From Bombyx mori (Eukaryota; Arthropoda; Insecta; Lepidoptera; Bombycidae), in assembly GCF_030269925.1 (NCBI RefSeq), contig NC_085123.1, forward strand, positions 6,820,001 to 6,884,000: a stretch of 64,000 nucleotides of DNA, written 5' to 3'. The notes below the pieces were generated by a model that was not told where the DNA came from, did no database searches, and worked only from the letters and a program-made list of their open reading frames with translations. Shown here piece by piece: positions 48,798 through 60,773 of the stretch. Made by a program: the position numbers and the translations under genes. The stretch's first letter is position 1, and each line of letters begins with the position of its first letter.

Positions 48798-49329
48798 TGT
48801 CATACAGCTATGCTCCTTCAGATAATATAGTTCGTTTTCTTTCAAAACTTACTCCGAATATATTTCGGTAACCTATTGACTTACTAACCTAAGGTTGAAA
48901 ATGCAAATGCAAAGCCTTGCTTCAATTCCCTTTTAGGCAGTCAATATATTAATGTCCAGTGCCTCGGAGCTTAACCGTATAAAGGGTTCGTGTGTAATAA
49001 TTTATTAGTGGCTTGCTTTGTATGGATGTATCACGTCGAGCCTGAAAACGGTATTTATAGGATATTTTGGATCAATTACTAGGGACACCGTCCACGAACC
49101 CCGCTCGCTTGTGTATACCTATAAATTAATAGGCAGCATTCTCGTTGAAAGCAAAAAAAAAGTCCACCCTTTTATTTAATCGTACTAAAAACCTCTTTTC
49201 CTGATACATTTGGGATGGGCATTGTACGTTTACAATACACTTTTTATAAACAAACGGGCTTATTTATTTATGTTTATTGCTGATCGATAGAGTGATCGAG
49301 CCCACGGCTTACTTCGTGCTATGACAAGC

Positions 49330-49545
49330 TAGCGACCCTCCCTCGCTTCGCTTCGGAAACTGTAATTTATTATTGATTTCCCTACTATTTAATGGATGTT
49401 ATAATAGATATAAACATTCCTCTTCAATCACTCTATCTATTAAAAAAACCGCATCAAAATCCGTTGTGTAGTTTTAAAGATTTTAGATTTAAAAATATAA
49501 GGACAGAGAAAGCGACTTTGTTTTATACTATTTAGTGAAGATCGA
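49330..49545 (+). repeat. CTAGCGACCCTCCCTCGC-type repeat
   Basis: The first 30 bp match the start of the 15980 repeat (CTCGCTTCGCTTCGGAAAC); the rest (ATCAAAATCCGTTGTGTAG, ATAAGGACAGAGAAAGCG) differs, so it is a related family sharing its 5' end. Confidence 0.6.
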
Positions 49546-49847
49546 ATGACAATTGTTTTATCCACTTTTCAAACAGACACCCGAATGAATCGTATTCACA
49601 GATAATACACAATAATATTTAAGATGTTTTCTGTATTTTGTAGAAAGAAGAATGACTTATCTATTAGAGCGGATTTACAATAGGGACGCCCTACTATAAG
49701 TAAATCTTGCGGGTATATTTTTTCATCCACGATGCTATTTGGCTATCGTGATAGTCATTTATGAACACGTTATAAGTACGTTATCATTATAAAAAATGGT
49801 TTCTACCTTTGGGATCTGAGCACCGGTATAGTATAGCTTAATATGAA

Positions 49848-50349
49848 TACGCGACGAATGTAGATCTTCACGACGACTCGAAATCGAGCCGCTACGTAGG
49901 TACCTGAAGATAGCGTCAGAACGCTTCATCGAAAAAGCGGCGCTACCCGATCAACCTCTTATCATGGCTGCCTCAAATTACAAATTCGACTCAGGCGACG
50001 GGGCAACGTACACCGCCGTCTCCCTAATCGTATCTTATCGGACCCTTTCGATCCACTTTCAGTGCTTTGAGGCACTCCAAGCACCGGTCACCGTTCTCAT
50101 CGAGCTCGTTGAATTTATCAAAGACAACGAAGAATTCAACGTGCAGCCTAATCCATAAACACAACCCACTGAGTTTGTCACCGGATCTTCTTAGTGGGTC
50201 GTGATCCGGTGGTAGATTCCACGAAGCACTGATCTTGTTAGGCCTAGTGTTAGAAAATTCTCTCATGGTGAACTTCGTAAGTTCACCTATCAAGCCGGTA
50301 AAGCTGGAATAGCAGCTCGAGGCTGCTAGCGATTAAGTCGTGTAAAAAA
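49848..50349 (+). mobile_element. Jockey-like LINE 3' end with broken ORF C-terminus
   Basis: From about 49857 VDLHDD is readable, then in another frame YLKIASERFIEKAALPDQPL and MAASNYKFD. This matches the C-terminus of the RT copy but with frameshifts. The 3' tail (CCCACTGAGTTTGTCACCGG to GGCTGCTAGCGATTAAG) is diverged. Confidence 0.82.
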
Positions 50350-51248
50350 CTGCCTCGGCTGACTTTAGGTCACCAAGGCTTTAAAGTAGAAGTCATTCCT
50401 CATATCAGTTAAATGTTGTTAAAAGCTACAAATTTATGCCACGATCTAAAAAAATACTGGAAGTTATCAATACAAGCATATAAACATTCATATTATTACC
50501 TGAAGAGACGTTATAACAATAATGCCATTTCTAATTAACAAATCCTTGTCCGTTTTATGACTTTAAGCTTAAAAATAAAATATTTCACGAAAAACAGAAT
50601 AAGGCATTAAATAATGACTTGGTAACTCTGCGAAGGTTCCGAGCATTATTTTTAGATGCCTCTGTGGCTTAGAGTACGGTACATTAGCCAGAAGAAATTG
50701 AAGTGTATTTTGTAAAAGTCCGAAAATTTTGTTTTAACTTCGTGATAGAAAAGCCCTTTTTACTCAGCGGCAACATTTAAAAAAGTTAATTCCTAAGCAA
50801 TACTAAAATGACAAGGGACAGACTAATTTGTTACCACGATTTCTTCTATTCTTAATTAAAAATATTCGTTGTATTTAACCTATTATTGTAACCTATTATA
50901 CTACATAATATTACACTTACTATATAATTTACTAATACCAAATTTGTTAAAGAAAAAACATGAAGAAATAATACGTACATAAAAGATTAAAACCGAAACC
51001 CGTAAAATTGTTGAGAAAAATGGAGCATTTGATACGTGAGCATCCAACAAATCCCCCGAGAGACTAGTTTATCTTACGACAACAAAAAAACAAAAAGTAA
51101 TACGACTTCGTATTCCCAAGAAAAATGTATTGGTCCATCAATATTTCGATATCGATATTTTTATTATAATCGATACTATTGTGTGCGTATACAAAAGCAT
51201 ACTCGTACATACAATAATATGTATATACAAAAACACGAGGGTATATTC

Positions 51249-51446
51249 ACAGCCCACTGAGTTTCTCGCCGGATCTTCTCAGCGGGTCGCGTTTCCGATC
51301 CGGTGGTAGATTCTGCGAAGTACTGCTCTTGCTAGGGCCAGTGTTAGCACCACCTTCGGTTTGACCTCGAGAGCTCACCTACACGCTAGGGTAACGCTGA
51401 TACATGAACGCCTCTCAAAGCTATTAGTATAGGTAGGAAAAAAAAA
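51249..51446 (+). mobile_element. Jockey-like LINE 3' tail
   Basis: ACAGCCCACTGAGTTTCTCGCCGG through AAAGCTATTAGTATAGGTAGG and poly-A. Confidence 0.87.
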
Positions 51447-51462
51447 GTGTGTATACATCACC

Positions 51463-51522
51463 TGTCCTGGTGAAACTGGAAAGGCCTCTCGGCCACCGGT
51501 AATCCTTAAATCATAAAAAATA
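51463..51522 (+). mobile_element. Short tail of the other LINE subfamily
   Basis: CACCTGTCCTGGTGAAACTGG, GGCCTCTCGGCCACCGGTAAT, then AATCATAAAAAA, the tail type of the RT copy, directly after a tail of the other type. Confidence 0.8.
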
Positions 51523-51858
51523 CAATCTATGCATTCATATGAAAAAAAAAATGGTGCGCGTTCAACGTGGTGCACGTGAAAGAAGTGAAACTTCTTTTGC
51601 GGGGTGTGGAGTATAGTGGTCTTCTTCATATAGAAAAATACATATTAAAAAATCCATCAGTAAAAATAAAATTTAAGATAGTTAATATGTCACTGCCATC
51701 TACAGGAGCAATGAGAAACTAATAACAAGCCATCTAGTAGCCGACGCCCGCAAACATAATGTGTATAAGAGAAATGGCTTAGCTCGCATTCTCCAAGGTC
51801 GAGTGGTTCGCGAGACGGTCTGTCTATTTTTTCACTCTCGCTCGTCCTAAGTTGACAT

Positions 51859-52256
51859 AATAATATTTCTAAACAGATAAATCTATATAATCCATTTGAA
51901 GAAAATGGGTAATACTGACGTCATAGAGTAAAAGCAGAAATAAAAATATCATACAACAATTTCTGTTACTATACATTTAGATGGAGATTGTGGAGCTGGC
52001 ATATTACTTTTCGTCATATATCTTTTCTGTCTAGCCGTAACGTATCTGTCGTGAGTTAAATTTTACTCTCAACGCGCCTAAATATAATATATAACTTTAA
52101 AAATAATATTTCTAAACAGATAAATCTATATAATCCATTTGAAGAAAATAGGTAATACTGACGTCATAGAGTAAAAGCAGAAATAAAAATATCATACAAC
52201 AATTTCTGTTACTATATATTTAGATGGAGATTGTGGAGCTGCATATTACTTTTCGT
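51859..52256. repeat. Direct duplication of about 155 bp, each with a CRE-like TGACGTCA
   Basis: Copies 51859-52013 and 52102-52256 (period 243) are almost identical, from AATAATATTTCTAAACAG to ATATTACTTTTCGT. Each has a perfect palindrome TGACGTCA (51916-51923 and 52159-52166). Confidence 0.93.
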
Positions 52257-52347
52257 GATCTTCGGTTTTATTCCGGTTTATTTTTAAATAGTATTTTTTT
52301 TATCAAATAGTATTTCGATATCTATAAAATTATAAGAATTAGGAACT

Positions 52348-52462
52348 TTTGCCCTTGTAGGCAGACGAGCATACAGCGACGTAGGCTGGTGAGTAGTTAC
52401 CATCGCTCATGGACATCAGCAATGCCAGAGTCAAAGCCAAGCCGCTGCCTACCGTTTAATAC
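52348..52462 (-). repeat. GGTAGGCAGCGGCTTGGC-family repeat
   Basis: Minus copy: TTTTGCCCTTGTAGGCAGACGAGC, CAGCAATGCCAGAGTC, AAGCCGCTGCCTACCG. Confidence 0.82.
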
Positions 52463-53417
52463 TATCCACAACCTCCTTTGAAGAAGGACATGTCATGTTA
52501 TAACAAACAAATTTTCTCAGTCACGGTCTCTCTTAAGTTATTTGTAAAAAATATTCAACAACGACTCAATGCGCGATGTACACTTTGATATTTTAGATTG
52601 ATACTATCTAAGTTCCAATTTTTCTTTTTGTACTATATTCAGGTCTAGAGAAGGAGCCTGCATTTGGTTTTTTAAGCGTATTCCACAAATCCGTGTTGCC
52701 TCTAAATTTTAAACGCTAAAAACTCTCGTGCTAATTTACTATACGACTTTAGAGCAAGTTTATCGACACTATATCAGAGCAGGTCTTGTTCGTAGTTCCC
52801 AACAATATTCGTATTCTGTACCAGTGTTGTACACGGACACAATATATGTCGACAGCCTTGCTGGCAAAATATTATTCATATCACAAGCGTAGTTGAATTG
52901 TTTCCGGAAATGAAAACAAATAAAGAAAGTTATTCCGGATACATTAATAAAATAACATTCAAAATAGCATCTATATATTATGTTAATATTTTTCCATAAC
53001 GCGTAATTTCCTATATTTACGAGTAGAATCAACTGACGCGTGGGGTCAAAAACCTTGTTCTCGTGAAGTTGTCATGAATTTCAAATTTATGAAATATTTG
53101 GTTTATTCAATTATTATTGTTTAGGCAATCAAATTTATTCCGGTTTCGATATCTTCACACTCTACATGCGTGGTGTAAATAGGCGCTCGTAATTCTATGG
53201 TTCTCGGGAAGTTAATGCGTGGTCTTCAAATAATTGATTACCCCGAAGAACTATTAGTTTTACGGCGTATACTGGTGGCACGGAATATTCTGAATCCGCC
53301 CGGGAAATACACACCATCTTCCCGAATATTATACGAATATCTGATGCGAGATGGCCGTACGTTTCGGTATTTACCTAATTAAATCTACAACGATAGCCAA
53401 ATTTGAAAGAATAAGGT

Positions 53418-53819
53418 TTGAAGTCATGGCCTAAAGGCGAAGACATCCGCGTCTGAAGCCCGCAGGAAGGTACAATTTTTTAAATGAAATACGTACTTAG
53501 CAATGCTGTTCACGAATGATCTCCACAATGAAGGAATAATAACGTGAATAACAAACAAGCCTGCAAAATTTATATTTTGCGTAGTGGTAGGGCTTCTTGT
53601 GAGCCCGCAAGGGTAGATACCACAACCCTGCCTATTTCTGCTGTGAAACTGCAATGCGTTTCGTTTTAAAAGATAGGCGCCGTTGTACGATAGAACTGAA
53701 ACTCAGAGTTATTATCTTAATGTGGGCGGCGTTCATTGTTCATGTCTAGGGTCTCCGGTAACTACTGAACACCAGATGGGTCCTGAGCTCGATCACCCCT
53801 AAGAGCAATCAAAAAACAA
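53418..53819 (+). mobile_element. Full-length degenerate Bm1 SINE
   Basis: Head GAAGTCATGGCCTAAAGGCG, linker TTAAATGAAATACGTACTTAGC, body GTGGTAGGGCTTCTTGTGAGC, GATACCACAACCCTGCCTATTTC, tail CAATCAAAAAACAAGG. Its tail coincides with the start of the 230-bp duplication. Confidence 0.82.
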
Positions 53820-54302
53820 GGAAATGCGATCTAGCCTGCATTCGAGTTAGAGATAATAGGCTGATAGTAGAATGTGTCACAATTTTCCAATATATTTAAG
53901 CGCCTCTAGTACCAGATTGGCACCACGAGGAAACCTACGATTTATTTGAAATAGCTGAAAACTCATTTTATACAAAATCGTTTTTGAAATTACATATTTC
54001 TAAACAACTTAATTATAAAGAGCTGATCCATAACCTAATCAAAAAACAAGAAAATGCGATCTGGCCTGCAAAAAAAGAAGCGGTTCGGGTACATTAAACA
54101 ATGCATTACAGTTAATAGGTTGACAATAGAAAGTGACACAATTTTCCAATAAATTTAAGCGCCTCTAGTCCAAGATTGGCACCACGAGCAATTTACAATT
54201 TTTTTCTACAATTTATTTGAAATAGCTGAAAACTCATTTTACACAAAATTGTTTTTGAAATTATTTCTAAAAAACTTAATTATAAAGAGCCGATTCATAA
54301 CC
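53809..54302. repeat. Tandem duplication, period 230 bp
   Basis: TCAAAAAACAAGGAAATGCG at 53809 and TCAAAAAACAAGAAAATGCG at 54039 begin two copies sharing ATTTAAGCGCCTCTAGT, GATTGGCACCACGAG and TATTTGAAATAGCTGAAAAC. Copy 2 has about 30 extra bases. Confidence 0.9.
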
Positions 54303-54304
54303 TA

Positions 54305-55315
54305 AATGGCCGACGGAGCAAGTTCATCAAACACTGGGTAGGTACAAAACTCCCGAACAATTATGTACCTAACTTGAACTCACGAGAGGTTTCGTAATAA
54401 ACGAACAATTTTGAAATGTAACAAACAAAAACCTATTTTAGCCAGAGTTTCGAGTTGTTTAGCTATCCAAAAATACATAGCATTTGCGGTAGGTAACGAA
54501 CGCCTTGCATGTAATTATGATCTTGTTAATGCCTTTAAGCGATTATAAGTGCTTACAGTAAAGATGGCTGTAAGTTAGTCTACCGATGGAGTCTATTTAA
54601 CAACTACGATTTTACAATACAAATTTGTCGCAAATGAGTAGGATTGTTAAGATTATGTCTACAATTTACTTTTATGACATGTTAGCGGTTACTTTGTCTC
54701 ATTTTCCATGCCAAAGTACATTTATTTATTTCGCTTCGATGGTGAAATTACGAAAAGTAACAGTGTCGGCAAAATAAAAAAAAACTCGGTACCCATTTGA
54801 CTACAGATATATTTCTTTATTAATGGAGAACGAAAATGAAAAAAAAAAATCTATTTGCACTACAACGATTTCACTGAACATGTATTTACTTTTTAAATCC
54901 CGTACTTAATTTACCTACTTTGTTCTTACTTGCCATCTAGTTTAAACAACAAAGTTCTATTTCCCAAGATGGCGCAAATAATGCTTCTCGATAACTCTGC
55001 TTAGCAATAATATCGAGTTACAAACTGTTTGTCGGTTCTGAAGTAGTTATTTTGGTTGGAAAACTAATTTCATATTCGTATAGTTTCCAAAGGTAAACAA
55101 TTCAGTTGAACGCATTAAAATTCAGAAGGTTCTGTAGTTCATTGTTTTGCTCCTTTGGTATCCTATAGTTTATGTACACAAAAATAGTTTTAAATATTTA
55201 TCGTTGTTTCAAAAGAAAAAATATAGTAGGGACATTTAAAAAATTTACATAGTCCAATACTAAATCAATAACAAAATCAAAACCAATACAAAATCAATAA
55301 CTAATATATTTATTT
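54305..55315. other. AT-rich stretch without recognisable features
   Basis: No gene or repeat family recognised. Confidence 0.45.
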
Positions 55316-55330
55316 ACTAGCGGTCCGCTG

Positions 55331-55812
55331 TGCTGGAGTCATGGTCCAGACGGCTGGCTGATCCTTCGGCTGGTCGTAGGACCGTCGAGGCGATTCGCCC
55401 GGTCCTTGTGGATTGGGTGAATCGTGACAGAGGACGCCTCACTTTCCGGCTCACGCAGGTGCTCACAGGGCATGGTTGTTTCGGTGAGTTCCTGCACCGG
55501 ATCACAGCCGAGCCGACGGCAGAGTGCCACCATTGTGGTTGCGACTTGGACACGTCAGAGCATACGCTCGTCGCCTGCCCCGCATGGGAAGGGTGGCGCC
55601 GTGTCCTCGTCGCAAAAATAGGAACCGACTTGTCGTTGCCGAGTGTTGTGGCATCGATGCTCGGCGACGACGAGTCGTGGAAGGCGATGCTCGACTTCTG
55701 CGAGTGCACCATCTCGCAGAAGGAGGCGGCGGGGCGCGTGAGAGACGCACAATCCCGCCGCCGTCGAGCGGGGGCCAGGGAGGCGGATCTCGCCCAAGCC
55801 CTGGCCCTCTAA
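55331..55812 (+). CDS. R1-clade-like ORF2 C-terminus with Cys/His knuckle
   Basis: About 160 codons to TAA (55810-55812). CHHCGCDLDTSEHTLVACPAW gives a C-x2-C-x7-H-x4-C motif, the nucleic-acid-binding knuckle found after the reverse transcriptase in R1/TRAS-type elements. It starts mid-domain (LESWSRRLADPSAGRR). The basic tail RRRRAGAREADLAQALAL precedes the stop. The catalytic RT and endonuclease are absent. No frameshift, so it is a fairly recent insertion. Confidence 0.8.
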
Positions 55813-56285
55813 GTGTTTCGGGTCCCCCTCACATGTCGGTCTGGGGACCGGCGAGGGGGGCCTAAGAAGACGACGTGCAAGCTGCTCTGCACGCGTTTTA
55901 CGCAAGAGCATCCGGGTGATGGAAGGCCGGCTATCCTCGACCCACGCTGGTTCTGGCCCAGCGGGGTATTCCGTAGGGTAACCCACTCTAACCGGCGCCA
56001 TCTAGACGGGCTTCGGACAGTCTGCCGACCGAGAGGGCTGGTGGTCGTGGCGCCGACGACCGCCAGTCCGGCGTCCCGAGGGGGAGGGTGATGGGAGAGA
56101 TGTGCTCCGCACTAAACGCTTTACTTTCCCCCCTTTGCCTTGTCATGAGTTCTGTCTCATGCGAGGTTTGGACGTTGGTTGTTGAGAGACAGGAGGTTTT
56201 AGTCAGTTCGACTCTGACATACCCCGCCCAGTATCCCCAGAAAAGGGCGGAAGTCCGGCGATTTCCTCCTGACCAAAAAAAAAAA
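55331..56285 (+). mobile_element. R1-clade-like LINE 3' end with perfect target duplication
   Basis: Flanked by AGCGGTCCGCTG at 55319-55330 and 56286-56297. Contains the end of ORF2, a GC-rich 3' UTR of about 460 bp and an 11-base A tail. Strongly 5' truncated. Composition (about 60% GC) stands out from its AT-rich setting. The 3' UTR is related to 18820-19195. Confidence 0.9.
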
Positions 56286-57047
56286 AGCGGTCCGCTGCGG
56301 CTCCGCTCGGGTCTTTAACAAAAATTTCAACGATATTTGACGTTGTTTTATTTTTTAAAATAAAATAACACTTATTGCGGCATAACTATAATAGTTAGAC
56401 ATATGCTGTGGCGACACTTTTTGTAAATAATAATGTGTTCTACAAAGTCGTAGTACATTATTTTATTCTATCATCAATAGTTTTCGCAGGGCACGCGATG
56501 TAAAGAATATTTTAGGTAATTTTTTTACACCTTGGGTTACATTATTGGAGTTTTAGTAAAGATCCCTATTTTTTTTCAAAAAAGATTATATCCTATGTCG
56601 CTCGGGAATAGTGTAGCTTACAGAGTGAAAGAATTTTTCAAATCGGTTCAGTAGTTTCGGAGCCTATTCAATACAAACAAACAAACAAATTTTTCCTCTT
56701 TATAATATTAGTATAGACTTAGAAACCTGTTATTTAATATACTTTTTGAGTGACGGAGATTATCTATTAATGTTCCAAACAGGTCCAGCACTAAGTGAAA
56801 TGGAAGTGGCGAGAAATATCGTCACTATTTCAAATGATGTAATCGCTTTTAATCTCAATTTATTCCAAACACAATACACTATTGGTTTCTAGAAAACAAA
56901 CTGTTTTCAAATATCGACATTAATGCATGATCCCTATATTCTCTGAAATCTATTTTCAAATTTCATTTCAGATTTAACATCAAATGGCTTACGGCGTTTA
57001 CGCTCAAATATAAAGTTTGATGCGTGATGATATTAAATTTATTGAAT

Positions 57048-57286
57048 ACTAGCTGTACCCGTCCGCTTCACTGGTCATTTATAATAACATTATTATTTCT
57101 CCCCCCCCAAAGATTCTCATCATTAACGCCCCCGACTGGTGTAGGGAGTCCAACACTCATATAAATATTAGCCTATCCATTAAGTACATGTATTTTCTAC
57201 ATGGATACCAAGTTTCAAGTCAATCGGATGCACGGTTAGTTATAACGGAACATCCGTAAAAACTACAGTAGATTTATAGATTAGTA
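57048..57286 (+). repeat. TACCCGTCCGCTTC-type repeat
   Basis: ACTAGCTGTACCCGTCCGC, ACTGGTGTAGGGAGTCCAACAC, GGATACCAAGTTTCAAGTC, TTATAACGGAACATCCGTA; copy 2 of three. Confidence 0.82.
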
Positions 57287-57289
57287 CTC

Positions 57290-59720
57290 TTTATGGATAA
57301 GTGAAAATACGAGTAATTCTGTTAATCATAACACTAGCAGCTATAAGACTTACAAGACACCCTACCAGCAGTAAGAATTATTGTTTATAAGTATTAGTAA
57401 ATAAAAAAGTGTCTGTAATCAATATTATTACTCTTCAATAAATAATAATATATTTAATAGGTCGATACGTTCTACGTCATCAATACAAGCTTATAGAAGA
57501 AATTAATCTTGAACAGCGAATTCGTATAATACCTCTAAACTTGAAATGAGCCGTGAACATCGTACAAGAGAAAACGGTTTCCAATAATTAAATAGCTACC
57601 TTATATATCTCAAAGGAGTTGTGTTAGCCTTTTTAATCTTCCCAGTATTATGTAATTGAATTCTTTTAACCGCGAGTATAAAGGAAATGCCGTCGCTTTT
57701 ATCCGAGCCTTAAGGCTTTTGGATCATCTAATTGATCCGAACGCAAACCTTGTTGCTACTTCGGTTATAACGCGAAAGTGATCTCCCTATTTGTATCCTA
57801 CAGTTTTATTGATGTCGATATGAGTAATGGTTCAAAAATTTCTGCCACGTAATAATCCCTGATCAAGCAGATTTGATTTTTGATTGATAAGGTAGATTTT
57901 ATTGTAAGCTAATTTTTATATAGCATTATGCTGGAAATTACAACTTAAGTGATAAAATGGTCGGAGTTGAGTAGAAGTCAATCACTGGTTATCTCCTTTG
58001 CTAAATAAAATATCAATGTGATAATGACCTTTGGTTAGCGAAATGACATGAACTACGCACGTTTAAAATGTCCATAGTCAATAATTTGGGATTTTATTAC
58101 TGGCCGTGTCGTTGTTGGTTAGTTTTTGTCAGTGGTTTATTTATGAGAAAAGTTAAGGAAGGTTTGGCCAGTCCCTACATAAATTAAGCGCGGCGACACG
58201 AACTAATTGGCGTCATTATACGCGGGATGGTTGTGCGACATCGCCTCCAGACTGCTCGCCTTTTGGTATCGCTAAATTAAGCAAAGGTAAACTCATTTAT
58301 CGTGACCGAATCACAAAAGCGTATGATTAGCTTAAATAGTCACCTTCATGAATAATCCGGTGTAATCTTACGTAATTTAGGAATCATTGAAATGGAAAGG
58401 TTTGCTGACTAAAGATCAATTAGAGGTTTCTTTCGAATAAATCCGCGGGTAACGGATTAGATTTTCCTCAACAAGACAAATTTATGTAGTCGTATTCAAA
58501 CAGGACTAATGGCTCGGTGGGGTGTGTACTGTGTACAAATAACTGCGAGCTCGACGAGGCCACGACCACATCGCTAAACAGATCTGTGGCGCGGTCTACA
58601 TGGACTAATTACTGGCCGCCTCAAATCTGGCACCATCGAAAAAAATCCCGCAAATTCAACAACAAAAGTAAAGGGAGCACGCAAAAGGAAAATTACTTTT
58701 CTAAGACAACACCGTTTTTCCTTCTCACGATGTCCATTATTTTAATCACAAAAGGGATAGAGTTACTTTTATTATAACGGCGAGTTGTTTTCCGTTTCGG
58801 CGTTGTCTTTACGTCAACTACTCAAAATTCAGGAAGCCTTTTGTTGTACGGAGGCTTCTATTCAAGATTCGCGAGACAGTAGAATCCGGTGATGTCAGTT
58901 GGAATATTAACAAGGGACGAGACGTCGGCCGGCCTCGCTTGACAATCCTTAAAGCGCCTAAACTCTGCACTATGTGGGAGTAGGTACAGACAGGGCTGGG
59001 AGCGCCATCCTTCATGTCAATACGGATCTTTTGAATAACGAAGCCGATAATGTCTCACGCTTTGTTCTGTATTGTGATCTATGAATGAGGCGTCAAAACC
59101 ATAATTGTTTTCTATTGTTGTCGAACTTAGAAAATAGTTCCACGGATGAAGTGCCTCGATCCCTTTCATCCGTGCTTACATTAAAGTATATCATGATTCA
59201 GTTACTATATAAATTACATAAAGAGAAACCATAAAAATTAATATTTATAAAAAATAACGCACAAGATTTTTTATTAAGTCTGGTAAAACAGCGTAAGATA
59301 ACATATGACAAAATTAATCATGTGTTTTGTGTTGCATGCATTTAGTAATAAAATAAGAGGTATAAACCTCTGTTCTCTACTTGAAATGGGTTCGTTTGCA
59401 TTGAGAGGTAATAGATGCATTTATGCATTATGTGAATCCTTATAAGTACCACTTTTGAGGAGTTAGATATTTATAATTGCTAATTTAATACGTAAAGAGA
59501 TCGGCGAGGATCGTAATACTACTTGTGCTTGTGTGTATCGCGAGACCATTCGAGTAAGAACTACCAATCGTTTCTGTCGTGAATCCTGCCGATCTGAGTA
59601 GACGTATTACAATTCTATATCATAAGAAATTCATTTTCTGAGATATCTGTAGACTTCGATAATTACGTGAAACGAGACGAACAGTGCCATTTTCGTTATT
59701 AACTCTATGCAAATTCTTAC
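57290..59720. other. Unique sequence, moderately GC-rich patches
   Basis: No repeat family recognised over 2.4 kb. Patches at 58170-58290 and 58510-59010 are less AT-rich than the surroundings. No ORF with recognisable similarity. Possible regulatory or conserved non-coding DNA. Confidence 0.3.
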
Positions 59721-59725
59721 CTAGT

Positions 59726-60000
59726 CCGGTCATCGTTCTCGTTGAACCCGTCGCTTGCGACGAAGGGCTCGACGAGTAAATAAACCCTCAGACACAGTTT
59801 ACTGAGTTTCTCGCTGGATGTTCTCAGTGGGTCGCGTTTCCGTTCCGGTGGTAGATTCTGCGAAGCACGGCTCTTGCTAGGGTTCGTGTTAGCAACGTCA
59901 TCAGGTTTGAGCCCCGTGAGCTCACCTATTAGTTAAGGCGACACTGATATATAGCTATAGCCTCCCAAGGCTATCAGCTTAGGTAGGAATTTTTTTTTTT
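59726..60000 (+). mobile_element. Jockey-like LINE 3' end
   Basis: CCGGTCATCGTTCTCGTTGAACCC, GAGTTTCTCGCTGGATGTTCTC, GCTATCAGCTTAGGTAGG. Closest to the copy at 311-573. The tail is followed by T rather than A, unlike the other copies. Confidence 0.83.
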
Positions 60001-60538
60001 ACCTAGTAACCCTTGAGATTTAAATATATTTAAAAAACACAAAACTTTAGTGCAATAATACAGAATGAAGTCTACAGATTAGTAAATCGAGTTTCATGTT
60101 TTAGAGATGTTTTTGATCAAAAGGAATATATGTATTATGCATCAAAATAAATTTGATCCTTCTATGTTTGTGAGCTAGTATTGTAATCTGAAGCCATCGT
60201 TTTAAGTTGGAACACGTTGAGCAAATGTTTGCTTATCTAACACACAGCCCCTACTTGATTTGAAGACAGATGTATTGAAAGTGGGTCTTTATTGTTAAGG
60301 CCATAAGATTTAAAATTTCGTGCTACTATATTTGTTTTACAAAAAAGCAATTTCGTAACTAATGTAGTTTTTTTTCTTGAAAGATAAGCCAAAATGTTGT
60401 TTTTATAATTATTTTAATAACCTCATTCTTCCGGTGGTTAGGCTTGCCAACCTGCAAACCGTACTAAGTTAATCTGATTTTATTCCTAGTTAGAGAAAGT
60501 TTCTTGATGAAAACTATTCAGTTTTCTTATTATTGATA

Positions 60539-60773
60539 GCCTTACTTGCCCGCTTCGCTGGGCATTTAAAATTAACATTATTATTTGCTGTCATTATTAT
60601 TAGGGAGTCCAACACTCATATAAATATTATAGCCTAAATATTAGCCTATCCATTAAGTACATGTATTTTCTACATGGATACCAAGTTTCAAGTCAATCGG
60701 ATGCATGGCTTAGTAGTTATAACGGAACATCCGTACAAACCACTGTAGATTTATATATTAGTATAGAGTATAG
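60539..60773 (+). repeat. TACCCGTCCGCTTC-type repeat
   Basis: CTTGCCCGCTTCGCTGGGC, GGATACCAAGTTTCAAGTC, TTATAACGGAACATCCGTA, AGTATAGAGTATAGATT; copy 3, 5' end eroded. Confidence 0.8.

Larger units (their letters stand above)
55316..56718 (+). repeat. ACTAGCGG-type 430-bp repeat split by an R1-like LINE
   Basis: The first 15 bp (55316-55330) and the rest (56286-56718) belong to the same family as 62268-62703: GGCTCCGCTCGGGTCTTTAA, CATATGCTGT, GCAGGGCACGCGATGTAAAG, CTCTTTATAATATTAGTATAG. The R1-like LINE lies between. Confidence 0.85.

Noticed and set aside
55339..56091. Several long ORFs in other frames over the R1-like LINE
   Set aside because: High GC gives few stops; only the frame with the Cys/His knuckle ending at 55812 matches a known protein type.
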